Positions 11,255-22,787 of a DNA stretch of 64,000 nucleotides are shown in pieces. This DNA comes from Hepsetus odoe (Eukaryota > Chordata > Actinopteri > Characiformes > Hepsetidae). The stretch spans positions 27,176,233-27,240,232 of the forward strand of contig CM029377.1 of the NCBI GenBank assembly GCA_017165825.1. Direction: 5' to 3'. Made by a program: the position numbers and the translations under genes. Numbering within the stretch: position 1 is the first letter of the stretch; the number at the start of each line of letters is the position of its first letter. A model generated the notes under the pieces. That model was not told the DNA's origin, did not search any database, and worked only from the letters and a program-made list of their open reading frames with translations.

Positions 11255-14200
11255 CTTTCAAGATGGCGCCACGTGAGAGGCAGCCAGTTACAGGAACTCT
11301 GACAACTTTCTGTTCTTTTACTTATTTAATCTATTTTCTTTACTTTATTTATTACTTCTTTCACTTCCTCTTCTAATCTGTCCACAAGTACAGCGGTCAG
11401 AGAGACTTGGTAACTTTTTTCTGTTTTTAATCGTGTTTGGATTGTTTTTACCCTGCGCAGCGGTGAGACACCAGGCAATGGGTTTCATTGTTTTAAACCC
11501 TGATCAGCTGCTGGTAGCTTAGCAACCAGCGCTGCAATGGCGAGAGCGGAGATCCCCAGAGAACTACAGGAGGCGGGGCTGCAGGCTGGGGTGAAACACT
11601 GGAGAGGAAGAGGACGGTACAAACCATGGTGCCCTCGGTCATCATGCAGAATGTGAGATCTCTCCCGAACAAGATCGATGAGCTAACGAGCTCACCAGGC
11701 TCAGAGAGAGTACAGGGAGGTCAGCATGATGTGCTTCACAGGTCTGGCTGACACACCCTCCTCCAGACTCTCCTCGCTGCTGTTCCGAGTTCCACCTGGT
11801 GAGCGGACCGGGCCTTGGGGCTCGGTAGGAAAGGCGGGGATCGTGATGTATGTGTACAGAGATGGGTGTAACCAGGGCGCATCTCGTTAAGAGCAGTGCT
11901 GCACACGGGACGATGGAGGCTGCTAGCGATTGGCGTCCGACCATTACTATCTGCAGCGAGTTCTCCTGCACTTAAGTCATCGCGATAACTTTGTTGGACT
12001 TACTGTATGCAGAGCACTGGGATGCACTTACAGAGCATCTCCCCTCCCTCCACTGGGACACTCAGACCATAACCTGGTCCATCTGGTTCCCTCACCCATA
12101 CCTCTAGTATGCATTAAACCCCCACTCCCGAGGTATGTGAGAGGATGGTCTGATAGGTCTAACGCCTTTCAGGGACATTTTGAAACCACAGACTGGGAGG
12201 CGCTTTGTGCAGCCCACATGGAGAGGACATCGACAGTTTAACAGTCTGCATGACCGACTCATACCTTCTGTGTAGAGAGACACTGTACCACGACCAGGAG
12301 AGTGGTGTTACTCCAGATAATAAACCATGGCTGACCCCAGATCTGAGAGCTCTGCTGAAGCAGAAGTCAAGAGCCTTCAGATCAGGAGATAAGGAAGCAA
12401 TGAGGACAGCTCAGAAGAGGCTGAAAGAGAAATAAGGAGGGGAAGGACAGATACAGAGGCTGGAGGAGCAGCTCAAACTAAACAACATCAGAGGTGTGTG
12501 GAGAGGACTGAACACTGCATTCTGGTAGGGCACAGTGAGTAGGGGCCCAGAATCTGGAGATAAGGACTGGGCTAATAGTCTAAATCTGTTCTTCAACAGG
12601 TTTGACTCAGAAGATCTGCCCTCACAACCATCAAAGCTCATCACATGCCAGTCCCCCCTTCACACCTCTCTGCAACCCCCACCAGGGATATCAGCTGCGT
12701 ATACCCTTTTATCTTCTCCTATGGAGGCTATGGAGAGGATCATCCTCCAGCACCTTCGTCCTCTGGTCAGGAGGGACCTGGACCCGCTGCAGTTTGCTTA
12801 TCAGCCGCGCATTGGGGTGGATGATGCTGTCATCTACCTGCTGCATCGGGCCCTCACTCACCTGGAGAGTGGCAAGAGTACTGTGAGAGTCATGTTCTTT
12901 GACTTTTCCAGTGCCTTCAACACGATCCGGCCTTCAGTTCTGAGGGGGAAGCTGGAGGGAGTGGGTGTGGACCATCACATGACTGAGTGAATTATTGACT
13001 ACCTCCTTGTAGACCCCAGTATGTGAGACTCCCGGGACTGTGTGTGTCTGGTGGTGGTCTGCAACTGCTAGAGCCCCTGAGGAACAATTCGCCCCCTTCC
13101 TCTTCTATTACCCGGCAGACTTCAGAAACACAACACGGACACCTGTACCCAGAAGTTCTCCGGCGACACCGCTATTGAGTGGGTATTGTGGGAGGGGAAT
13201 GAGCTTGAGAATACAGGGGTCATCAGTGACCGTCAGATGGTGTGATCGAAACCATCCTGCGCATCAGTGCCACCAAGGCAGAAGGAGCTGGTGATTGACT
13301 TTCACTTTTCATTGAAGTCACCCCCCATCACACCGGTGGACATCCAGGGTTTGTGCATTGAGACGGTGGAGAGTACAAATACCTGGTGTCACATCAACAA
13401 TAAACTGGACTGGTCCACACTAACACTAACTCTGTACCGGGTACCTCAGTCGTCTACACCTGCTAAAAGCGGCTGGGGTCCTTTGAGACCAACAAACATC
13501 TCCTTGAGGATGTTCTATGACTCTGTAGTAGCGTCGGCTGTTTTACGCTGTGGTCTGCTGGTGTGGAAGAGTGTGAGAGGGACAGAGGGAAGCCAAGCAA
13601 ACTGGTCAAAGAGGTCAGCTCTGTCCTGGACACATCGCTCAAGACCATTGAGCAGGTAGGGGGGAGGAGAGGATGTTCTCAAAACTAACATCCATCATGG
13701 TCAACACCTCCCACCCCCTACACGAGACTGTAGGAGCACTGAGCAGCTCGTTCAGCAGCAGACTCTTACACCCGCAGTGTAAGAAAGAAACGCTACATGA
13801 GTCATTCTCTGCTGCAATAAGACTCCACAACTCCAACATAACATTACATTTTCATTAATTTGCTTGTTTATTATTATTATATATTATATTATATATATAT
13901 ATATAATTATTATTGTTATATTATTGTATATTATTATTATTATTACGATGTGTATGTTATTTATTATTTATTATTATTATTGTTACTACTACTACTTTTT
14001 ATTATTATTACATTTATTATTTATTATTACATTTATATTCATATTTTTGCTATATTTATATTTGCTACTTATTATTTATATACATAATTCATTTCAAAAC
14101 TTTTGAATTATTACACGTGTATATTACTCTTGTAGATATGTATATGTATATATGTATATATATATAGATATATATATAGATAGATAATTTATTATTATTT

Positions 14201-14372
14201 ATTTATAGCTCCTCTACTTTTCTCCTGTACTTGTTCCTGTTCCTCTTTCTCTATATCTTTATATATTTTTTCTTTTCTGTCTGTACACCTGTCTTTTTTT
14301 ATAAGAGCCCTGTAACGCCCAAATTTCCCATTCATGGGATAATAAAAGATCACTCTACTCTACTCTACTTGT
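11255..14372 (+). mobile_element. CR1/Rex1-like LINE, inactive
   Basis: Endonuclease start: QNVRSLPNKIDEL (about 11650) in a frame interrupted by stops; SDHNLVHLVP near 12065 is the endonuclease end. RT start: QFAYQPRIGVDDAVIYLLHRA (from about 12790) and VRVMFFDFSSAFNTI. C-terminal part: NNKLDWS, MLRMFYDSVVASAVL and FSKLTSIMVNTSHPLHETVG in further frames to about 13855. The reading frame is broken many times (12241/12205, 12435, 12990, 13294 and 13659), and the box holding the catalytic ADD cannot be found. The 3' region is AT-rich (13855-14200) and ends in GGGATAATAAAAGATCACTC followed by a short CTACT repeat. The assignment to CR1/Rex1 rests on motif memory and is tentative; that it is a LINE is clear. 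Confidence 0.8.
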
Positions 14373-14379
14373 TGTTCCC

Positions 14380-15055
14380 TTACACTATATTTTAGTCCCG
14401 GTGACTTAACCTGTCTCTGTGACTTAACCTGTCTTGTTGGAAACTGCTTTTGTGCTTATGTTTAGTAATTAGCTTCATATGCTGGTCCAGCTCACTAACG
14501 TTTGTAACATTAATGAACAACAATGCTTATTTAATTTTTCCTATAACATTTAAAAAGAATTTACATCAATATGATTATAATAATCACAGGTCAAGATCAG
14601 CAGCAGCATTGTGAGTGTGAGGGAGAGGCTACAGAAGAAAGTTGTAAAGCAGACGTTCTACACTACTAATTATAAACCCTTATCAGTTTATTTAAACATT
14701 ATTCCTTTATTTAAGAATAACTATAATCCATATATTAATACTGTTTCTTAAAGTCTTACAAACTGGTACCCTGCAGGTCATGTTTTCCTGCAGGTACTGG
14801 TTCATGCCATCACTGGACTTACTGAAGGTGCTGCTCTGAACTTTCTGCACAGAAGAACAGAAACTTGATCAAGACTACTGTTGGTTCAGTTTACAGAAAG
14901 TAGCCCATCTGTCACTGCATGGTTTATCAGATCCCCTCCACCCCATGTTTGAATGGAAAGGTACCAACCTAAAAAACACTATTAACCCCTTATTATTTAG
15001 GTGGTCAGTTCTCTGTACTGCAGTGTTTCAGTGAATCCAACAAAATGGATTCCTT
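14380..15055. other. No gene seen
   Basis: AT-rich spacer between the LINE and the first receptor exon fragment. No repeat family was recognised. Confidence 0.4.
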
Positions 15056-15059
15056 TTTT

Positions 15060-15130
15060 GAATTCAGAGAACAACACACCCATTAAAATTGCTGAGAAAG
15101 TGAAGAAAATCGAACCATCAAACACGTACC
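15060..15130 (+). pseudogene. Fragment of a receptor tail exon
   Basis: Reads NSENNTPIKIAEKVKKIEPS, nearly identical to the end of the tail exon at 17280-17340 (NSENNTPIKIAEKVKKISPS). Only the 3' part of the exon is present: the tyrosine-rich start is missing and the donor region is altered. It is an orphan duplicate 2 kb upstream of the intact gene. Confidence 0.7.
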
Positions 15131-15139
15131 ATCATCTAT

Positions 15140-16125
15140 GTTACAGCTGTGCTGGTAATGTTTCATCACTCAAGCACTTATCGTCCCATGCTGGTTTTCC
15201 ATTGATGCATGGAGGGAATAAAGTGTACGACAGCACGTGGTCTGTCTGTACAGCTTATACATTTACATATATACATAGTGTATAAATAGTCTACATTAAC
15301 CCCTGCTGTCCAATTTACACTTCTAAGGTAGATGTTTCTGATAAAATGTCCCCTGGATGTGTATAAATTGTGTAAATTGCATAATCTATTAATCTTTTTT
15401 CTCACTTGCATTTACCTTCAACCAGTTTTCTGTTAAGCTCACAACAATTTCAAACTGGAATGGTAATCAAGAGTAATATTGATACTTTATCTGCTTTATA
15501 TAAGTGTGGATTATGGAAAATTACAAATACAGCAAATACAGCTCATATATGAGCTCATTCAAACAAATTTTTATATACAGCAACCTATTACATATTAATT
15601 CATATAATCATCCACTTATTTTCAGCTGCTCTTATTAATGAACTTCTGCTGATTTATTAACTTCTGCTGATCCATTGATAAATAATTAGCTGCTTATTAA
15701 GATGATCAACATCGACTCACTTATATGTGCTTATTGTGAAAGTGACTTGTTGACTTTCATTGTGAAACACAGCACAACACACAGTAAACAATGAAATTTC
15801 ACTTCTGCTTTAACCCCAGGAGGGCAGCAATATATATAAATATATATATATAGTACTTAAGTCAAGTCAAGTAGGATTTTAATAACGTTCCTCCAGGACC
15901 CTGGTGCTACACATAAGACGACATAGGACACAAGACAAGACAAGACAGACAAGTGCAACAACAACAGACAGAACAACAGACAGAACATACAGTGCATTCA
16001 TCCAACACTGCTTTTGTTCTTGCAGTGTTGCAGAACAAAGCAGCCCATGTTACTGGCAATATGATGGAGCAGCAGTGTTTTAGTTAAAGTGAGGAGTGCA
16101 AAAAATTGTAGTGATATATATATAT
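15140..16125. other. No gene seen
   Basis: Mostly AT-rich DNA with short TA runs (15828-15852, 16116-16130) and a low-complexity ACAAGACAAGACAGAC stretch near 15930. Nothing coding can be supported. Confidence 0.4.
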
Positions 16126-16130
16126 ATATA

Positions 16131-16345
16131 CAGTACTGTGCAAATGTTTTAGGCAGGTGTAAAAAAAAATGCTGTAAACAAAGAATGCTTTCAAAAATGG
16201 AAGTGTTAATCATTGATTTTCATCAATCAACAAAATGCAGTGAATGAACAAAAGAGAATCTAAATCAAAACAATATTTGGTGTGACCACCCTTTGCCTTC
16301 AAAATAGCATCAGTTCTTCTAGACTCTCATATGGGCTGTAAGGGC
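16131..16345 (+). mobile_element. MITE family M, left half only
   Basis: Begins CAGTACTGTGCAAATGTTTT next to TA, then follows the family consensus through AACAATATTTGGTGTGACCA. It is cut off before the centre, and a family C SINE follows. Confidence 0.7.
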
Positions 16346-16357
16346 TAAAGTCTAGGG

Positions 16358-16535
16358 TGGCGGTGGTCTAGTTTTGGTACTTGCCTACAGACCTCTGGAT
16401 CAAGAGGCCCTAGGTTCGAATCCCACCTCTAGCACTACCACCACTGGGTCCCTGAGCAAGACCCTTAACCCTGAGTTGCTCCAGGGGGACTGTCCCTGTA
16501 ATTAGGACATGGAAGTCTGCTAAATGCCAATCACT
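16358..16535 (+). mobile_element. SINE family C
   Basis: Forward copy with a tRNA-like promoter: box A TGGTCTAGTTT-like and an exact-type box B GGTTCGAATCC. The body ends AATTAGGACATGGAAG. This is one of the clearest copies of the family. Confidence 0.8.
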
Positions 16536-16869
16536 GCCAGGTGTGTCCAGGCAGGACAGAGCAATGCAGACCACGACTGGTTAAATGATCACAAGCTATC
16601 GAAATGAATATAACCTTTCCCAGAATTCATAACTCACATTTCAGGTGGGATCCATTTAATTTGTATGGAAGCAATTTTCCAGACTATTCAGAGGCTATTA
16701 CAATGATTTCGAATCAATGATTTTTCAGTTCAATATGCAGTTGGAGTTCATCTATTCAATGTGGAAAATGGAAAAACCGCAATGTCTGCAGTTCATAACA
16801 GATTCTGTAGTGATTCCCAGATTGACTTGCTGTGTTTGCATGATTACCACCTTCAGCAAAACACATTCA

Positions 16870-16871
<2 letters not shown>

Positions 16872-16905
<34 letters not shown>
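16872..16905. repeat. (TG)n microsatellite
   Basis: About 34 bp of TG dinucleotides, about 150 bp upstream of the putative promoter of the intact + receptor. Confidence 0.95.
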
Positions 16906-16907
<2 letters not shown>

Positions 16908-17045
16908 CTACCAAAAGAGGCATATTTTGCAACGTCTGCTTCAAGAAACTTCTTCACACATCAAGTTTCTCACACGTCTCAGATGATTTTTTTCTCTTCA
17001 ATGCGGTCTAGACTGTTTAAATAGTTTGTTTAAAGTTCTGCAGTA

Positions 17046-17069
17046 ACTTCCTCAAATAAACGGTATAAA
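17046..17069 (+). promoter_or_regulatory. Putative core promoter of the intact + receptor
   Basis: ACTTCCTC (17046-17053), an ETS/PU.1-like element, lies 10 bp upstream of TATAAA (17064-17069). The order and spacing resemble the block upstream of two other copies (51989 and 61086). The first ATG is 50-65 bp further on, giving a short 5' UTR. The site is inferred by pattern only. Confidence 0.5.
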
Positions 17070-17134
17070 GCTGTCAGACACTTAGAGAGTTAGTCACTTT
17101 AAGAGTTGGTTGAAGTGACATGTATCAGAACAGA

Positions 17135-19483
17135 ATGGAGACTAAGGAGAATATTTATGCTAATAAAGGAATAAAAGCATTTAATAGATCCGATTCAGAC
17201 GACAGTAAAAATTCATATGAAGACATTTACATGAATGAGGACAACAAGGAGACCAGCAACAACAAATGGAGCTGTGGTCCAAATTCAGAGAACAACACAC
17301 CCATTAAAATTGCTGAAAAAGTGAAGAAAATCTCTCCATCCCAAACAACAGATACTCAGAACAGAGGTAAGTGCACATTTTTGTTGTTCTTTCTCATGTG
17401 TTTCAGGCCTGTGAGGAACTGGCAACCTGTACAGGGTGTTGGTCTTGTGCACTGGTTTATGCTCCAGCATCTTTGGGGACTGCTTAAGGAAACATTCCTG
17501 GTAATGTATGGATGGATGTCATATTATTAGACTGTAAGTTAGCTATTTATGTCTCCAGAGACTTACCTTGTAATCATTGGCTGTGTCTGAACTGCTGAAA
17601 AAAGCTTTCTTTTCTATCTGCTCATGTTGATTTTGCATGATAAATAGAACCTCCTGGGACCTCTTGAGCCATAGGTCCATAGACAAGTATCCTACCACTA
17701 GACCGCCTCCACCCCATATGTATATTTATTCCCTCTTGCTGCTGAGGTTCCACCAATGGTTCCACTTTGGTGATAATTACAGCGGTGGCTTAGTGGTTAG
17801 GGCGTTGGCCGCATGATCGGAGAATTGGGGTTCGAACAATAGGTTGCCCTGAGGTACCCTTGAGCAAGGTGCCGTCCCCGTCACGCTCCTGCCTGCGATG
17901 GGCTGGCGACCTGTCCAGGGTGAGTCCCCCGTCCTCCCCCTGTGTGAGCTGGGATAGACTCCAGCGTGACCCTGCTTGGGAGAAGCGGCAGAAAATGACT
18001 GACTGACTACTCTCGACTGATGTGTTTGAACAACGCAGGAAGGAGAATCTCTGTGGTGGCTGTAGTGTGTTTGGGGCTGCTGTGTCTTCTCCTGCTGGCT
18101 GCCAACATAGTCCAGTGGACCAGATATAAACCAAACAAAGAAGATCTTTCAAAGAACTTAACACAGATGGGTACACTTTTACATCTTTTACACCATGAGA
18201 GACTAAAACCTCCCTAACAGTGTATTCCATTATTGAGCGATGGTACTTATTTAATAATTCTTATGTAATTCATACTGGTTTAGTAAACAGAAGATTTGCG
18301 AAGAAAGATTAGAACTATCTGAGAATGAATTATTTCTAAGATATTCTGTAACTTTGTATTTAACAATTTACTGACTAATCAGTTAAGGTTCATTGTAATC
18401 TTTGATACAAGTAGACTTGAAATGCCTTTAATTGTAACAGCAGATACATGAAGAAGTAATAATCATCTATATGTATCTGTGGTCTGTATCATCAGTCTTT
18501 TTGTGTGACCAGTTAATGAGGAAAAAAAACTAATTTCTAAAATAATCTATTCATTTTATTTATAAATACTCCATTAATCTCAGAACAAGACCTGTTTCCC
18601 TGGTGTTGCTACGGGGTGTGTCTCCACCTTACACACACTGCAACTGCAATAATATAATTTCTATTTCATTAATGGCTGTTTTAGTTAATTACCCATTTTT
18701 AGAACACATTAACAGATCATATTAATACATACATATACTTCTCCATTTTATTATCACTAGTATTATTGTAAACAACAATTACAAATACTTCACATGATAT
18801 ATATTATATAAATTGTACAAATGATACATTTTATAGTTTTCACGTATTAAATGTCTTTTTTAAAGATGGATGGAAATATTTCCGCTCCAGCTGGTACTAC
18901 TATTCTACTGAGAAGAAGAGCTGGAGTGAGAGCAGAGAGGACTGCAGAGAGAGAGGAGCAGACCTGGTGATCATAAACAGCAGGGAGGAACAGGTGAGAG
19001 TGAAACACTGGTGGAAATGTTGATGGTTGAATGATTTAATGTGGGATTATTTACACAGCATCAACATTCTACAGTCATTGCTGTCAGATTGCGGTTGCTC
19101 ATCAGGTTGGTTGGTTTAATCATGACAGGAATTCATTGATAAAACTCTTGGCAAAGGCTGGATTGGTCTCACTGATAATGATACAGAGGGGGTCTGGAAA
19201 TGGGTGGATGGTTCGGCAATGAACTCTGGGTAAGGGGTCATTAAACTGAATCTGGAATTACTAATATGCTCAGAAGTGGACATTTAAACAAAATATTAAG
19301 AAAGCGGATCATCCTTTCTCTTTTTTCAGGCTCTGGTTTCCTGGAGAACCCAACAGTAAAGTAGGAGATGAGGACTGTATTGTACTTGGCGATGGGTCGG
19401 ATCCAATATGGAACTGGGTTGATTATCCCTGTGATTACCAGTTTCTTTGGGTCTGTGAAACAAGAATTGGTGAATCTGTTTGA
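17135..19483 (+). CDS. Type II C-type lectin-like receptor, intact (CD209/CLEC4-like)
   Basis: Five exons: 17135-17366, 18039-18170, 18866-18993, 19129-19229 and 19330-19483. All have GT-AG borders and compatible phases, giving 248 aa. An in-frame ATG at 17120 would add five residues. The ATG at 17135 is preferred because the paralogues at 32247 and 56263 start at the equivalent site and the 56263 copy has ACG upstream. Order: cytoplasmic tail of about 77 aa with IYANKG, SYEDIY and IYMNED; membrane segment VVAVVCLGLLCLLLLAANIV; a very short stalk with no heptad array; then one CTLD. CTLD marks: WSESREDC, GWIGLTDNDTEGVWKWVDG, GEPN, GDEDC and WVDYPC...WVCE. EPN is the mannose-type ligand motif, but the usual WND is WVD here, so calcium-dependent sugar binding is uncertain. 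It likely acts at the surface of leukocytes as a pattern-recognition or NK-type receptor; that role is inferred from family. There are no stops or frameshifts. Orthology to a named mammalian gene cannot be set. Confidence 0.88.
17648..17717 (-). mobile_element. SINE family C fragment in intron 1
   Basis: Only the tRNA-like end remains (CCTGGGACCTCTTGAGCCAT through CTAGACCGCCTCCACC). Confidence 0.6.
17780..18010 (+). mobile_element. SINE family B in intron 1 of the intact receptor
   Basis: Full forward copy. It has the tRNA-like start GCGGTGGCTTAGTGGTTAGG, box B GGTTCGAAC, the body GATGGGCTGGCGACCTGTCC and a GACT-repeat tail. It ends only about 29 bp before exon 2, inside the branch-point and polypyrimidine region. 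Confidence 0.8.
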
Positions 19484-19590
19484 GACGGTGATTCTTAAAT
19501 TTATTTTCACTTGAATTTCATCAAGAACCCATGAACCCTAGACGAATCAGTGCTACTGGAATGCTGTCTGGTTAACTTTATTGAAGTTTT

Positions 19591-19596
19591 AATAAA
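19591..19596 (+). terminator. Polyadenylation signal of the intact + receptor
   Basis: AATAAA, 108 bp after the stop codon, and the first canonical hexamer downstream. Confidence 0.6.
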
Positions 19597-19919
19597 CATC
19601 CGTTTTTGCATTTCTGGTCTAAACACAGTTGGGGTGGTCATGTTACTTTCTGCCTTAATTCTGGATCACAGAAATGTAAATGAGGGCACTGGCACAATGA
19701 CAGAGCCTGGCTTTTGGACTTGCTGATAACAGTCTGGAAGGTCCTTTTTGTCTTTGGTCTGGAGCACGTTCATTTCTTCCAAAAAAAAAAAAAGATTTGG
19801 AAAACTGATTTGTCTGACAATAATCCACTGTATGTCAATCCAGCCCTGATTCACTGAAATGTTTCAGTGAAATGCAAGATACACACACACACATATATAC
19901 ATACATAAGTATATATAAT

Positions 19920-20258
19920 TTGCATCAATTCTTCTAGCTACACTTTGCACACATTCAGGGATTCTGTAGGATTATAGTCGGTGTCTGATCAACCAGTTTT
20001 ACCAAACAGGTGCTGATGATCATCAATGTCACACGGAGGTTGAAACACAGTCATATTTGTAACAACCGACCAGCCGAGTTCCTTCAAAAACTGTGTGCAA
20101 GTGTACCTAGAAGAACTTATGCTGTTTTGAAGGCAAAGGGTGGTCACACCAAATATTGATCTGATTTAGATTCTCTTTTGTTCATTCACTGCATTTTGTT
20201 GATTGATGAAAATAAATGATCAACACTTCCATTTCTGAAAGCGTTCTTTGTTTACAGA
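19920..20258 (+). mobile_element. MITE family M, right half only
   Basis: Follows the family consensus from the centre (CGGTGTCTGATCAACCAGTT) to CTTTGTTTACAG. The terminal GCCTAAAACTTTTGCACAG is missing, and a family B SINE starts at about the point where it stops. Confidence 0.65.
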
Positions 20259-20267
20259 CACATGATC

Positions 20268-20475
20268 GACGGCTCGGGGGTTCGAACCCCTTCCCAATAG
20301 GTTCCCCTGAGGTGCCCTTGAGCAAGGTGCCGTCCCCGTCCCGCTCCTCCCTGCGATGGGCTGGCGACCTGTCCAGGGTGCGTCCCCCGTCCTCGCCCTG
20401 TGGGCGCTGGGTTGGGCACCAGCACTCCCCCGCAACCCCGTTTGGGACAAGTGGCAGAAAATGTATGGATGGTTG
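20268..20475 (+). mobile_element. SINE family B
   Basis: Forward copy from the box-B-like GGGGTTCGAACCCC through GGGCTGGCGACCTGTCCAGG to the ATGGATGG tail. The first part of the tRNA-like head is lost. Confidence 0.75.
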
Positions 20476-20479
20476 AAAT

Positions 20480-21135
20480 GACAGGAAAACTCTACTCGAC
20501 TTCATTACTATTTGAATAGCATTATCCCTGATCCATGTAATTAAATTCCGCATAACGTGCCCTCCCCACAGGACCCACTTCACAGGATACACTGGCCTCT
20601 GGTGCACTTTTCTTCCCAACTTTAGTGTGTGGTAGATCTGCCCAGCCAGTCTGTTGCTCTGTCAAGAAGAGTGTTCAGGCAGGTTGGAATGGGTGGAGAT
20701 GAATGGCAGGAATGGTGTGTGATCGACAGGTACCAGCAAGAGAGATGGTGACACTGATAAAAAGACAAGCTTGAAGTGGCAGAGCTGTGGTGACCACTAA
20801 AGCCAGAACCAGAAAGAAAAGAAAAGAAAGAAGAAAGTTTCTCTTTAATGAACCATTTTACATCAAAACATCCCAAATTTGTTTGTCTATCTCAGCTATT
20901 GATTTTAGCAAAATTTCAGTAAAATGTTGGAATTTTCTTTATAGAAGAGAAAGCATTAGAGTTGGAGTGTAAGAGTTGTGTGAGCGTTAGCTTTGTTCAC
21001 ACCTCAACCTCATGTTCACACAGATTTCACTTGCAGTAACAGAGTCCGTTTCTAACACACTCTTGAATACAAACTAGTTCGTGATGTCACACACACCAAC
21101 ACGTTTGATTCTGTCTGTCTATTGTTTTCTGTAAT
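20480..21135. other. Mixed repeat-like DNA, no gene
   Basis: 20655-20815 resembles the 3' half of the RTE-like LINE (GTTCAGGCAGGTTGGAATGG matches 55215-55245), here as a short scrap. The rest is AT-rich and unassigned. Confidence 0.4.
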
Positions 21136-21137
21136 TC

Positions 21138-21305
21138 TGGTGAGCCAGTGGTGGGATACTCGCCTGTGGACTTAGAGGTCGCAGGTGTGAATCCCACCTC
21201 CAGCACTACAACCATTGGGTTCCTGAGCAAAACCCTGAACCCCAAGTTGTTGCAGGGGGACTGTCCCTGTAAACAGGAATTGGAAGTCCATCCATCCATT
21301 ATCTG
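21138..21305 (+). mobile_element. SINE family C
   Basis: Forward copy with a tRNA-like head (GGTGAGCCAGTGGTGGGATA) and the typical CCCTGTAAACAGGAATTGGA end. Confidence 0.65.
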
Positions 21306-21509
21306 CCGCTGTCCCAAATGGGGTCTCTGGGTTCTCTGGGTCAAGGCCTTTGAAAGTATGAACTCAAAATTCATTCTCTCAGTTAATCGATGCAGTGTTT
21401 CATGTGTTAGTTATATTTCAGATGTGCTGCTCTGTGTGGCTTGTTATCAGTTACCAACTGAAAAAAGCCAGAAGTTACATGTATGTAGAATCTTACACCC
21501 TTGAAAGTG

Positions 21510-21733
21510 ACAACCCTCATCATTGCAAGGTCACAGCATTGGACCTCTGCATTTAACCCATGCACTCAAACACCATGCAGCAGTGGGCAGCTATTGAAAG
21601 TGCCCGGGGAGCAGTGACAGGGACAGTACCTTGCTCAAGGGTATCTCAGGGCAACCTACTAGTGATGAAATCAAACCCACAATCTTCCAATGCTGGGGCA
21701 ACTCCCTAACCACTTGGCCACCGTTGCCCACTT
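21510..21733 (-). mobile_element. SINE family A
   Basis: Reverse copy. It contains CATGCAGCAGTGGGCAGCTA and GGGCAACCTACTAGTG and ends in the complement of the tRNA-like head (CCTAACCACTTGGCCACCG). Confidence 0.75.
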
Positions 21734-22477
21734 CTAGTCTAAACTAAAAAAATGTCACGTTAGAACAGACCTAATAAATAATAAATAATTGGTTGATCAT
21801 ACACCGACTACAGTCAGTCAGTCAGTCATTTTCTGACGCGGGGGAGTGCATCCCAGCTCACACAGGGTTTTTCTTTCAAAGAAAAACCAGCATTTGTTAA
21901 GATATTTGTTTAGGCTTTTCGTTGTTTAAATTGAATTCAACATCTCCCGGCTCCATCACACCCTTGATGTTACTGGCCTTACTGTAAGATCAGCTTTACA
22001 GTCAGTCTTCTTTAAGGAGCCAACTTTAAAAGCCACAGCTCACCAACTACTGGTTACCTGTTTGTTTCTTTTCTTTCAAAGAAAACCTAAGACCCATTAC
22101 TCAAACTGAGCACCCATTTACAGATGATAAAGATTTAAATGTTATGGAATATTTTTGTGTGCAGTGTATGCAGTTCACTCAGCACAATGAGGAAACACTG
22201 AGAGTTTACTCACTAAGAGTCTATACAGGAACCAGACACCACACAACCCCTCCTCTTGTTTGATTGTATGGTGCCATTTCAGGTGTTCACAGGAAAACCA
22301 TGGACACTCACAAGTAGAGGATAAGAAGCAGCTCTGTGACTCTCCACAAACAGGAAGGAGGTCGATCTCTATGCTGTCGCAACACCTGAGATTCAGATAT
22401 ACTGACAAAGACCTGCAGCCTAACATTAGACCTCCCATAAACTGAGACGCTCCTTCAGGTGCAGGAGTCTTTTAAAG

Positions 22478-22622
22478 ATGAGGAGCTACTCCTGCTCTGA
22501 GGAGCTGAAGAGTCTAGATAGAGAGGAGATGGTGGTGGTTGTATATGAAAGCACATACAGTGTTCAAATGACGGAGAACAACAGCACAAAGATTAACCAA
22601 CAAACAGGAAGGGTAACACGGT
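22478..22622 (+). CDS. Candidate receptor tail exon (uncertain)
   Basis: A short frame from an ATG reads MRSYSCSEELKSLDREEM, then VVVVYESTYSVQMTENN, and ends at a possible donor, AG|GTAACA. The two tyrosines and the small size suit a first cytoplasmic exon of a C-type lectin-like receptor, and broken neck and CTLD pieces follow from 23270. However, it lacks the Y-x-N pattern of the other copies and no acceptor-linked TM exon was found. It could be chance. Confidence 0.2.
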
Positions 22623-22787
22623 ACTTTATGGGACACGGATGAGGAACTGAAGTAAATGAGACGCAGGGGCATCGCTACAATTATGTTGTTATTGTTGTTG
22701 CTTTTATTACAAAGGTCAAAAGGTCAACATGCAGGCCAAAGTGTTTCCATATTGACTAATTCTTGAGTGAATTGCTAGAACTGATCA

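Noticed and set aside
13860..14167. Tyr/Ile/Leu-rich ORFs
   Set aside because: AT-rich low-complexity 3' region of a LINE, not a membrane protein.
16358..16450. tRNA gene suggested by box A and box B
   Set aside because: Repeated many times with a SINE body and without a foldable tRNA cloverleaf, so these are tRNA-derived SINE heads.
20182..20619. 145-aa minus ORF, and similar ones at 17790-18230, 24658-24915, 43587-44105 and 55960-56249
   Set aside because: They are translations of SINE family B; shared peptides such as GRQPIAGRSGTGTAP recur with every copy.
22175..22445. ORFs on both strands near 22.2-22.4 kb
   Set aside because: No domain, no partner exons, and composition like the surrounding intergenic DNA.
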